From NCBI GenBank assembly GCA_015494035.1, contig WGBZ01000340.1, positions 1-5,524 on the forward strand: a DNA stretch of 5,524 bases. Direction: 5' to 3'. Shown piece after piece: positions 1 to 5,524 of this stretch; the first letter of the stretch is position 1; each line of letters starts with the position of its first letter. The stretch is from Lysobacterales bacterium (GTDB taxonomy: Bacteria > Pseudomonadota > Gammaproteobacteria > Xanthomonadales > Marinicellaceae). Below the pieces are notes generated by a model, which did no database searches, was not told where the DNA came from, and saw only the letters and a program-made list of their open reading frames with translations. Made by a program: the position numbers and the translations under genes.

Positions 1-2
1 AG

Positions 3-731
3 CCGGAACCGGTCAAGCCCGTTGTGGCAGCGGACAAGACACATCATGAGGCGGTTGAGGAGCAATTACGCGCAGAGGCCGAAGCTCAAAAAACAGCCAA
101 AAAATCCCCGGAAAAGCCCGCAGTCAAAACAAACAGCACCACGGCCACCCCCCAAGCCGTGGTTGAAACCGGCAAAACGGCTGACAGCCCATCGGCAGAC
201 ACCCTTTACCGGGTCAAGATTGGCAGCTTTTCCCGGCGAGCCAACGCCGAGAAAGTCCGTGGCAAACTGTTATTGGTGAAAATTCCCACGGCCATTGCCA
301 AAGACGACTCACGGCCTTTGTTTCATGTGTATTCGCCGGAATTTACTTCCAGGCAGGCAGCGGAAAAATACGCCCAACGCCTGGCCAGCGCCAGTCGGCA
401 AAGTGCCTTGGGGCTGGGCCAGCCGGCCATTGTCACCCTGACTCCGGCTGAATCGGAAAAGATCAGCAAGCAGACGGCCAAGGCCTGGGTGGTGCAGGTG
501 GGTAGCTTCTCCCGACTGGAGAACGCCCGCAAGCTCCGTGACAAGTTGCGCCAGCAAGGCTACACCACTTTCGTGGACAAAGTCAGCAGTGCAGGCAAAA
601 CCCTGTACCGGGTGCGTGTTGGCCCTGAAGTCAAGCGTGACGAGGCGGAAAAAAACCGCCAGCGGTTGCAGAAAAAACTGCAGATTCGCGGCGTGATTCG
701 TCCGCATGAATTGTCTGACATTATCGAATGA
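3..731 (+). CDS. SPOR-domain protein (DedD-position), 5' end outside window
   Basis: The reading frame is open from the left edge, so the gene starts upstream; the GTG at 24 is only an in-frame codon inside a charged linker. It ends with TGA at 729-731. After an Ala/Lys/Glu/Pro/Thr-rich linker (about 3-200) comes a first SPOR-like unit (about 204-437, from LYRVKIGSFSRRANAEKVRGKL to YAQRLA). A second, clearer SPOR domain follows (about 483-704, WVVQVGSFSRLENARKLRDKL then LYRVRVGPEVKRDEAEKNRQRL). SPOR domains bind denuded septal peptidoglycan in the periplasm. Family members in this position (DedD) are inner-membrane cell-division proteins with an N-terminal membrane anchor, which here would lie outside the window. 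The position immediately before cvpA and purF is that of dedD, but DedD normally has one SPOR domain. I am sure of the SPOR assignment and less sure of DedD orthology. Confidence 0.9.
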   Translation, partial: PEPVKPVVAADKTHHEAVEEQLRAEAEAQKTAKKSPEKPAVKTNSTTATPQAVVETGKTADSPSADTLYRVKIGSFSRRANAEKVRGKLLLVKIPTAIAKDDSRPLFHVYSPEFTSRQAAEKYAQRLASASRQSALGLGQPAIVTLTPAESEKISKQTAKAWVVQVGSFSRLENARKLRDKLRQQGYTTFVDKVSSAGKTLYRVRVGPEVKRDEAEKNRQRLQKKLQIRGVIRPHELSDIIE

Positions 732-770
732 CGCCTTCCTTCATCTCGACTATTGACCTCAGCGGCCGGC

Positions 771-1445
771 ATGAACTGGTTTGACTACACCCTGTTGGGC
801 ATCATTGGCCTGTCGGCGGTCATCAGCCTGTTTCGTGGCCTGATCCGCGAGGTTTTCTCGCTGCTGATCTGGGTTGGCGCGTTTTGGGTCGCCTATCATT
901 TTGTGGACAAGGCGCAGTCAACGCTCACGCCCTGGATCGACTTGCCTTCGGCGCGACACCTGATCGCCTTTGTGGCCCTTTTTCTGGCCGCGTTGCTTGT
1001 GGGTGGTTTGTTGAACTACGTGCTTGGCAAGCTCATCAGCAAAACCGGCCTCACCGGCAGCGACCGTTTTTTCGGCCTGTTTTTCGGGGTATTGCGTGGC
1101 GTGGTGGCGGTGGTGGCCATGGCCTTTTTTATCCAGGCCACACCATTGGCTGAAGACCCGTGGTGGAAAGAATCCCGGCTGGCCCCGTATTTCGGACGCA
1201 TGGCCGAATGGGTGCGTGAGCGCATGCCGGAGGACTTTTCCGATTATTTCTCCTTTGCCAGGCAGCAGGCCGCCCGAAAAACACAACAGACAGAGCAGGA
1301 AACACCGGCAGACAACACCACCACGCCGGACAGTTCATCCAGCCATGGGAACGGTAAAGACAGGGTCAATCCGGCTACCATCGGGCCTGAGAATGAAGGC
1401 GCGGACAGCCAGCCAGAAGCGCCGGAGGAATCTGCGCAGGAATAA
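771..1445 (+). CDS. cvpA: CvpA family inner-membrane protein
   Basis: 224 residues. The ATG at 771 is preferred over an upstream in-frame TTG at 753 because MNWFDYTLLGIIGLSAVISL is the usual CvpA beginning; no good Shine-Dalgarno precedes either. Four hydrophobic segments are visible at about residues 5-22, 27-46, 62-86 and 100-122. Family-typical blocks are ISLFRGLIREVFSLLIW (18-34) and TGLTGSDRFFGLFFGVLRG (92-110). CvpA is a polytopic inner-membrane protein needed for colicin V production and, in enterobacteria, for envelope stress and bile tolerance; its biochemical role is unsettled. The E. coli protein is about 162 residues. The extra length here is a hydrophilic low-complexity tail (about 166-224) rich in Gln, Thr, Glu, Ser and Pro. 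The gene starts 39 bases after the SPOR gene and is usually cotranscribed with purF, which here lies 388 bases away. Confidence 0.93.
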   Translation: MNWFDYTLLGIIGLSAVISLFRGLIREVFSLLIWVGAFWVAYHFVDKAQSTLTPWIDLPSARHLIAFVALFLAALLVGGLLNYVLGKLISKTGLTGSDRFFGLFFGVLRGVVAVVAMAFFIQATPLAEDPWWKESRLAPYFGRMAEWVRERMPEDFSDYFSFARQQAARKTQQTEQETPADNTTTPDSSSSHGNGKDRVNPATIGPENEGADSQPEAPEESAQE

Positions 1446-1527
1446 TGCTGCGCTTGCGAAGCGGAACCACCGGAACCCGTGGCCCGGAAGCAGCCGTCAA
1501 GCCCGGTTTGAGATTCAATTCACATTA
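1446..1527 (+). other. Non-coding spacer left of the inverted-repeat element
   Basis: These 82 bases follow the cvpA stop codon. I see only very short inverted repeats (for example gctt-gcg-aagc at 1449-1459) and no T-run, so no convincing terminator, no PurR-like operator and no tRNA. With 1807-1833 it makes about 109 bases of cvpA-purF spacer once the inserted element is subtracted. Confidence 0.5.
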
Positions 1528-1558
1528 TTAACCTGGCATCAATATAGGTGCTGCTCAG
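1528..1558 (+). repeat. Left terminal inverted repeat
   Basis: Begins TTAACCTGGCATCAATATAG and pairs with 1776-1806. The only two mismatches are internal, at 1549 and 1551. Pairing can be extended outward by three bases (1525-1527 with 1807-1809), which may be part of the target site. Confidence 0.88.
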
Positions 1559-1653
1559 GGCTTAAAGCCTGCCTTGGAACAAGGCATCGCTTGCAGCCAA
1601 TGGTTGTTCCATTGGCAAAAGCGATAACACCGGGCCGGGGCAGGCTTGAAGCC
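1559..1653 (+). repeat. Stem-loop arm 1 of the element
   Basis: Nested complementary segments. The outer stem is 1559-1573 with 1639-1653 (14 of 15 pairs, one A-G mismatch at 1564/1648). The middle stem is 1586-1592 (atcgctt) with 1619-1625 (aagcgat). The apical stem is 1596-1603 (gccaatgg) with 1609-1616 (ccattggc), closed by the 5-base loop ttgtt. Internal loops separate the three stems. No T-run follows, so it is not an intrinsic terminator. Confidence 0.8.
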
Positions 1654-1679
1654 CCAACTCATTGATATAAAAAGGCAGG

Positions 1680-1775
1680 CCGCGATGCGCTGTCCGCCAG
1701 ACTGCGTTATCAACTCTTGCTGTAGAATGACTACAGCGGCGAGTTGATGCCTTGCTGGCAAAGAGCGCATCACGG
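1680..1775 (+). repeat. Stem-loop arm 2 of the element
   Basis: Four nested stems share one axis: 1680-1691 with 1764-1775 (11 of 12 pairs); 1696-1700 (gccag) with 1755-1759 (ctggc); 1709-1716 (atcaactc) with 1741-1748 (gagttgat); and the apical 1719-1725 (gctgtag) with 1731-1737 (ctacagc) around the 5-base loop aatga. The arm ends directly against the right terminal repeat. Its sequence is unrelated to arm 1, so the two arms are independent structures. An A5 run at 1669-1673 would give a short U-run after this hairpin on the minus strand, which is only weakly terminator-like. Confidence 0.8.
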
Positions 1776-1806
1776 CTGAGCATCGCCTATATTGATGCCA
1801 GGTTAA
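1776..1806 (-). repeat. Right terminal inverted repeat
   Basis: Reverse complement of 1528-1558 with two mismatches. It ends 27 bases before the purF start codon, so the insertion lies just upstream of the purF translation start. It contains a TATATT (1788-1793) that resembles a -10 box pointing into purF, but no convincing -35 box lies at the right distance. Confidence 0.88.
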
Positions 1807-1833
1807 TAACCAGTCACCAAAAGAGCAAACAGC

Positions 1834-3336
1834 ATGTGTGGAGTTATCGGAATTGTTGGCCAATGCAATGTTGCTTCGGTCATTTACGAAGGCCTGACGG
1901 TTTTGCAACACCGTGGTCAGGATGCCGCCGGTATGGCCACCAGCCATAACGGGCGGTTGCAACTGGTGAAAGGCAGCGGCCTGGTCAAGGACGTGTTCAA
2001 TTCATCGGAAGTGCAAAAACTGCAGGGTTTTATGGGCATCGGCCATGTGCGCTATCCCACCGCTGGCAGTGAAGGGCAGCAGGAAGCCCAGCCTTTTTAT
2101 GTCAATTCGCCCTATGGCATTGCGCTGGGGCACAACGGCAATCTGATCAATGCCGAGCAATTGCGCGATGAGCTGTTTCGCACCGACCGCCGCCACATCA
2201 ATACCGACAGCGATTCGGAAGTGCTGCTGAACGTGTTTGCGCACGAACTACACCGTTATGAAACGGACAAGAACCTGCAGCCTGAAACCGTTTTCAAGGC
2301 CATCACGGGCGTGCACAAGCGTTGCGTGGGTGGCTATGCGGTGGTGGCGCTGGTGCCAGGCTTTGGGCTGGTGGGTTTTCGTGACCCCTGGGGCATTCGG
2401 CCTTTGGTGCTGGGTCAGCGGCATACAGATACTGGCGTGGAATATATGCTGGCCTCGGAAAGCGCGGCGCTGGACATTAACGGCTTTTCGCTGATTGATG
2501 ATGTGGCCCCGGGCGAAGCGGTTTATGTCACCCGAGATGGTCAGCTGCATCGCCAGCAATGTGCAGAAAACCCGATGTATTCGCCCTGCATTTTCGAGTA
2601 CGTGTATTTTGCCCGGCCGGATTCCCTGATGGATGATATCTCGGTGCACAAGGCGCGCCTGCGAATGGGGGAAAAACTGGCCGAACGCATCGCCCAACGC
2701 TGGGCTGGCGAAGACATCGACGTGGTGATCCCGATTCCCGATACCGCCCGCACCTGCGCCATTCCCATGGCCCACAAGCTGGGGGTCAAGTTGCGCGAAG
2801 GCTTTGTCAAAAACCGCTACGTGGGCCGCACCTTCATCATGCCCGGCCAGAGCGAACGCACCAAGTCGGTACGGCGCAAGCTGAACCCCATCGACCTGGA
2901 GTTTCGCGGCAAGAACGTGCTGCTGGTGGATGATTCCATTGTGCGTGGCACAACCAGTAAACAGATTATTCAAATGGCGCGCGAAGCCGGTGCCAAAAAG
3001 GTCTTCTTTGCTTCGGCCGCCCCCCCGGTGCGTTACCCGAACATTTACGGTATTGACATGCCCGCGGCCAGCGAACTGATCGCGCATGGCCGTGATGAAG
3101 ACGAAATCTGCCGCTTGCTGGGCGCAGACGGACTGATTTACCAGACGCTGGAAGACCTGGTGGAGGCCTGCCGCGAACGTACACAGAAAGTGCAGGAATT
3201 TGACACCTCCTGTTTTTCCGGCGAATACGTCACCGGCGTGGATCCCGAATACCTGCAGGCGCTGGAAGCCCGCCGGTCAGACAAGGCCCGCCACCAGAAC
3301 AAACCGAAGCCACCGGAACAGACGCCGGTGCTCTGA
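1834..3336 (+). CDS. purF: Amidophosphoribosyltransferase
   Basis: 500 residues, close to the 505 of E. coli PurF. It catalyses the first committed step of purine synthesis: PRPP plus glutamine gives 5-phosphoribosylamine, in the cytoplasm. The N-terminal glutaminase domain starts MCGVIGIVG, with Cys2 becoming the nucleophile after Met removal. It continues with HRGQDAAG (26-33), HVRYPTAG (71-78, Arg73), HNGN (100-103) and DSDSE (125-129, Asp127). [10 protein letters not shown] lies at 182-191. The phosphoribosyltransferase domain has the flexible loop [13 protein letters not shown] (326-338) and the PRPP motif [13 protein letters not shown] (362-374). The [12 protein letters not shown] block follows at 408-420. 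All catalytic landmarks are present with no frameshift. The start is fixed by the essential Cys2; the upstream AAGAG (1821-1825) is a weak Shine-Dalgarno. The stop is 22 bases before the next gene. No PurR site is evident upstream. Confidence 0.98.
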   Translation: MCGVIGIVGQCNVASVIYEGLTVLQHRGQDAAGMATSHNGRLQLVKGSGLVKDVFNSSEVQKLQGFMGIGHVRYPTAGSEGQQEAQPFYVNSPYGIALGHNGNLINAEQLRDELFRTDRRHINTDSDSEVLLNVFAHELHRYETDKNLQPETVFKAITGVHKRCVGGYAVVALVPGFGLVGFRDPWGIRPLVLGQRHTDTGVEYMLASESAALDINGFSLIDDVAPGEAVYVTRDGQLHRQQCAENPMYSPCIFEYVYFARPDSLMDDISVHKARLRMGEKLAERIAQRWAGEDIDVVIPIPDTARTCAIPMAHKLGVKLREGFVKNRYVGRTFIMPGQSERTKSVRRKLNPIDLEFRGKNVLLVDDSIVRGTTSKQIIQMAREAGAKKVFFASAAPPVRYPNIYGIDMPAASELIAHGRDEDEICRLLGADGLIYQTLEDLVEACRERTQKVQEFDTSCFSGEYVTGVDPEYLQALEARRSDKARHQNKPKPPEQTPVL

Positions 3337-3358
3337 AACCCGGCGGCACAAGCCGTAA

Positions 3359-4645
3359 ATGCGCATGAATGCCAAGGATAAAAAAAACCAGTCCCCGAAA
3401 CTCTTGCCCAGTACTGAAGCCGGGGGCTTTGATGCGGCCATTGTGGGGGGCGGTCTGGTCGGGCTGGCCTGTGCCGAGGCGCTGGCTCAGGCCGGTTTTC
3501 GCGTGCTGGCCCTGGAAGCGCATTCGCCGCAGTTGGCCGCCCAGAGTGCTTACGATGATCGAACCCTGGTGGTGGGGGCCGCTGCTCGCCATTTCTGGCA
3601 AAACCTGGGCATCTGGCCGGTGGTGGCGGCAGAAGCGGTGCCCATCACCAGCGTGCATGTGTCCCAGCGTGGCCATTTCGGGTCGGCTCTGTTTCGCGCC
3701 AGCGAGCTGGGTGTTGACGCCTTGGGTCATGTGGTGGAAGCCCGTCGCGTGGGACTGGCCCTGCTGGAACGCGTGCAGGAAAACCCGCGCATTACCTGGC
3801 TTAGTCCGGCCAGCCTGCAGGCATTTGCGGTTCGTGACACCGGCGAAACCACCGCAGTTGAGCTGATTTTCGATCACCAGGGCGAAAAGCACACCGCTCA
3901 GACGGGCGTATTGCTGGCGGCAGACGGTGCCCGGTCGTCCATTCGCGACCAGCTGGGGTTGGAAACACGGTCTCACGATTACAAAAAAACCGCCGTCATA
4001 TGCAATGTCAGCACGGAAAAACCGCACCAGGGCCAGGCCTTTGAACGCCTGACGCCGGACGGCCCGGTGGCCATGCTGCCCTTCCGTGGCGGCCGCTGCG
4101 GGTTTGTCTGGTCCATGCCCAGGCAGCAGGCGGAGACCCTGTTGAGCGGTGATGACGCGACTTTTCTGCAGGCCGCCCAGGAACGGTTTGGTTACCGCCT
4201 GGGGCGCTTTACCCGGGTGGGCAAGCGTTCCTCTTATCCCTTGCATCGTATTGAGGTGCCTCAGCAGGTGTCTCCTGGCGTCGTACTGATGGGCAATGCG
4301 GCCCACACCCTTTCCCCGGTGTCCGCCCAGGGACTGAATCTTGCCGTGCGGGACATTGCCCAATTGGTGGACACCATGACGCAGGCCAGAGCCCAGGGAC
4401 AGTCACTGGGTGATCTGACCGTGTTGAACAACTACCAGCAGGCCCGGAGCGCCGATCAGCACGCCACCGTGCAATACACCGATGACCTCATGCGCTGGTT
4501 TGCCATCGACGCGTTTCCGGTTCCAACCCTGCGCTCGGCGGCCATTCTGGCCAGCGGCTTGTCGCCTGCCTTGCAGGCACGATTGTTCCGGCACGGTTCA
4601 GGTTATCGTGGCCAGGTGCCACCCTTGCTGCGACCGGCCCTGTGA
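3359..4645 (+). CDS. ubiH: UbiH-type FAD-dependent ubiquinone biosynthesis hydroxylase
   Basis: 428 residues; E. coli UbiH has 392. Class A flavin hydroxylase. UbiH introduces a ring oxygen during ubiquinone synthesis (2-octaprenyl-6-methoxyphenol to the benzoquinol). The Rossmann dinucleotide motif is AAIVGGGLVGLACAEALAQAG (26-46), with Glu53 ending the second strand. The block YDDRTLVVGAAARHFWQNLGIWP (65-87) and HVSQRGHFG (100-108) are UbiH-like. The second FAD motif is LLAADGARSSIR (185-196). The third is VVLMGNAAHTLSPVSAQGLNLAVRD (308-332), where GN rather than GD is usual for UbiH. Ser-Pro-Val-Ser-Ala-Gln-Gly replaces the more usual His-Pro-x-Ala-Gly-Gln-Gly. About 24 residues precede the first beta strand. 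ATG at 3359 or 3365, or TTG at 3404, could be the start; none has a clear Shine-Dalgarno. It lies 22 bases after purF, probably in the same transcript. Confidence 0.88.
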   Translation: MRMNAKDKKNQSPKLLPSTEAGGFDAAIVGGGLVGLACAEALAQAGFRVLALEAHSPQLAAQSAYDDRTLVVGAAARHFWQNLGIWPVVAAEAVPITSVHVSQRGHFGSALFRASELGVDALGHVVEARRVGLALLERVQENPRITWLSPASLQAFAVRDTGETTAVELIFDHQGEKHTAQTGVLLAADGARSSIRDQLGLETRSHDYKKTAVICNVSTEKPHQGQAFERLTPDGPVAMLPFRGGRCGFVWSMPRQQAETLLSGDDATFLQAAQERFGYRLGRFTRVGKRSSYPLHRIEVPQQVSPGVVLMGNAAHTLSPVSAQGLNLAVRDIAQLVDTMTQARAQGQSLGDLTVLNNYQQARSADQHATVQYTDDLMRWFAIDAFPVPTLRSAAILASGLSPALQARLFRHGSGYRGQVPPLLRPAL

Positions 4646-4662
4646 ACCCGTGAGTGCGCAAA

Positions 4663-4670
4663 AGAGGTGA
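4663..4670 (+). promoter_or_regulatory. Ribosome binding site of the second hydroxylase
   Basis: AGAGGTGA is a strong match to the 16S rRNA tail complement, seven bases before the ATG at 4678. It fixes that start and is the only strong Shine-Dalgarno at a gene start in the window. Confidence 0.75.
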
Positions 4671-4677
4671 AACTGGC

Positions 4678-5524
4678 ATGACGACCGAACGGTTTGATTT
4701 TGTTTTTTCAGGCGGCGGCATGGTGGGCGCCAGTGGAGCGGTTGGACTGACCGGTTGCGGGCATCGGGTGGCCGTCATCGAACAGCACCACGCTCCGCTC
4801 TCAGCCTCATTGGGCCCGCGCCAATTGCGCGTTTCGGCCCTGTCACTGGCCAACATCAACTGGTTACGGCAACAAGGTATCTGGCAGCATGTGGCTCCCG
4901 ATCGCCTTGGCGTGTACCGGGCCATGCGCGTATGGGATGCGCGCACGGGCAACCAGCTGGATTTTGCCGCTGACCTGACCCGGGAGCCGGCGCTGGGCGT
5001 GATTGTCGAAAATGGTAATCTGGTTCAGGCGGCTTGGAAACGCCTGCAGGAGCTGGGGGTGGCTATCTACGCGCCGGATCACCCGCAGGCGGTTGAAGAC
5101 GCCGCCAGTGCTCGGGAAAGCCGTGTGCGTATCACCACGGCCGAAAACCGGCAGCTGTCCGCCCGTGTGCTGGTGGCCACAGACGGCGCGGCTTCTGCCA
5201 CCCGTCAACTGGCCGGCATTAAAGTTGACGCCCAACCCTATGGCCAAAAAGGCCTGGTGGCCTATGTGCACCTGGATGGCGCACCGCAAGAAACCGCACT
5301 GCAGGCTTTTGCCGAGGGCGGCCCGGTGGGACTGCTGCCGGCAGGTGAAGCGGGCCTGTTTTCCATTGTCTGGTCGCTGCCCGAATCCCGGGCAGAGGAC
5401 TTGTTAAGCTGTTCGGAAACTGAATTTGAACAACGCCTGAGCGACACCATCAATCACCCCAAACTCGGCTTTCGCCTCAGGGCACGGTTGCACAGCCAGC
5501 GCGCGGCTTTCCCCTTGCGCACGC
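4678..5524 (+). CDS. UbiI/UbiF/VisC-type FAD-dependent hydroxylase, 3' end outside window
   Basis: The first 282 codons of a gene that stays open to the right edge; the family is about 400 residues, so roughly 70% is present. It is a class A flavin hydroxylase, paralogous to the upstream gene. The dinucleotide motif is FSGGGMVGASGAVGLTGCGHRVAVIE (10-35). PRQLRVSALSLANINWLRQQGIW (47-69), RAMRVWDARTGNQLDF (81-96) and EPALGVIVENGNL (103-115) are typical of UbiI/UbiF. The second FAD motif is VLVATDGAASATRQLAGI (164-181), and YGQKGLVAYV follows at 188-197. The third motif would lie beyond the window. Following ubiH suggests UbiI (C5 hydroxylation), as E. coli has ubiH-ubiI, but UbiF or another ring-position specificity cannot be excluded. 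It starts 32 bases after the previous stop, with a strong ribosome binding site. Confidence 0.87.
   Translation, partial: MTTERFDFVFSGGGMVGASGAVGLTGCGHRVAVIEQHHAPLSASLGPRQLRVSALSLANINWLRQQGIWQHVAPDRLGVYRAMRVWDARTGNQLDFAADLTREPALGVIVENGNLVQAAWKRLQELGVAIYAPDHPQAVEDAASARESRVRITTAENRQLSARVLVATDGAASATRQLAGIKVDAQPYGQKGLVAYVHLDGAPQETALQAFAEGGPVGLLPAGEAGLFSIVWSLPESRAEDLLSCSETEFEQRLSDTINHPKLGFRLRARLHSQRAAFPLRT

Larger units (their letters stand above)
1528..1806. mobile_element. MITE-like inverted-repeat element between cvpA and purF
   Basis: A 279-base segment bounded by 31-base inverted repeats (1528-1558 and 1776-1806) that agree at 29 of 31 positions; the outermost 21 are identical. The ends read TTAACCTGGCATC on both strands and are flanked by TA on each side (1526-1527 and 1807-1808), as expected for a TA target duplication. 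A TTAA duplication (1528-1531, 1803-1806) is an equally valid reading. The interior has no credible gene: the open frames crossing it, such as 1562-1783 on the minus strand, resemble no family I recognise and run through palindromes. The interior is instead two long stem-loops (1559-1653 and 1680-1775). Small size, long terminal repeats, absence of a transposase and an intergenic site fit a non-autonomous miniature element. The family is not identified; Correia/NEMIS elements are an architectural analogy only. Confidence 0.82.

Noticed and set aside
728..784. 18-codon frame starting at an ATGA overlap with the SPOR gene stop and overlapping the cvpA start
   Set aside because: No ribosome binding site and no coding signal. 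Translational coupling to cvpA is possible but unsupported.
1024..1665. + strand open frame of 213 codons overlapping cvpA and running into the element
   Set aside because: Out-of-frame shadow of cvpA with Arg/Pro-rich composition and no family resemblance.
1528..1806. Integron attC site
   Set aside because: Too long, with two independent arms, and the ends do not match the RYYYAAC/GTTRRRY core pair.
1555..1962. Minus-strand open frames crossing the inverted-repeat element (also 1562-1783) as a transposase remnant
   Set aside because: One runs from purF antisense through the palindromes. No DDE, HUH or other transposase motif is recognisable, and the nested stems explain the sequence better.
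2248..3087. Minus-strand open frame of 279 codons inside purF
   Set aside because: Shadow of the purF coding pattern; His/Gly/Arg-rich composition typical of antisense frames.
3337..3358. Terminator between purF and ubiH
   Set aside because: Only a four-pair stem (cggc/gccg) and no T-run.
3230..4363. Long minus-strand open frame of 377 codons
   Set aside because: Antisense to purF and ubiH in a G+C-rich region; the protein resembles no family and the + strand genes are unmistakable.

Overview
The window reads as an ordinary chromosomal segment of a moderately G+C-rich gammaproteobacterium. The gene order SPOR protein - cvpA - purF is the dedD-cvpA-purF block known from E. coli and Pseudomonas. 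The two following genes are class A flavoprotein hydroxylases of ubiquinone synthesis, in the ubiH-ubiI order also seen in E. coli. All five genes are on the + strand. The first is cut by the left window edge and the last by the right edge.

Layout: 3-731 is the C-terminal part of a periplasmic peptidoglycan-binding SPOR protein that appears to carry two SPOR repeats. 771-1445 is the inner-membrane protein CvpA with a long hydrophilic tail. 1446-1833 is a 388-base non-coding gap. 1834-3336 is a complete and apparently intact purF (amidophosphoribosyltransferase). 3359-4645 is ubiH-like, and 4678-5524 is a UbiI/UbiF/VisC-type hydroxylase that runs off the window.

The most notable object is in the cvpA-purF gap. 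Bases 1528-1806 (279 bases) form a miniature inverted-repeat element with no evident gene. Its 31-base terminal inverted repeats match at 29 positions and are flanked on both sides by TA. Between them lie two separate, long, multi-segment stem-loops, so the single strand should fold into a three-armed shape. It looks like a non-autonomous MITE, or a related mobile palindromic element, inserted inside what is normally a tight operon. It would be transcribed into the cvpA-purF mRNA.

Functionally, the block joins cell-envelope/septal (SPOR), envelope/purine-linked (CvpA), purine synthesis (PurF) and respiratory quinone synthesis (two hydroxylases). The short gaps from purF onward (22 and 32 bases) suggest one transcript from purF through the hydroxylases. 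I see no CRISPR array, tRNA, rRNA, convincing intrinsic terminator or recognisable PurR operator.
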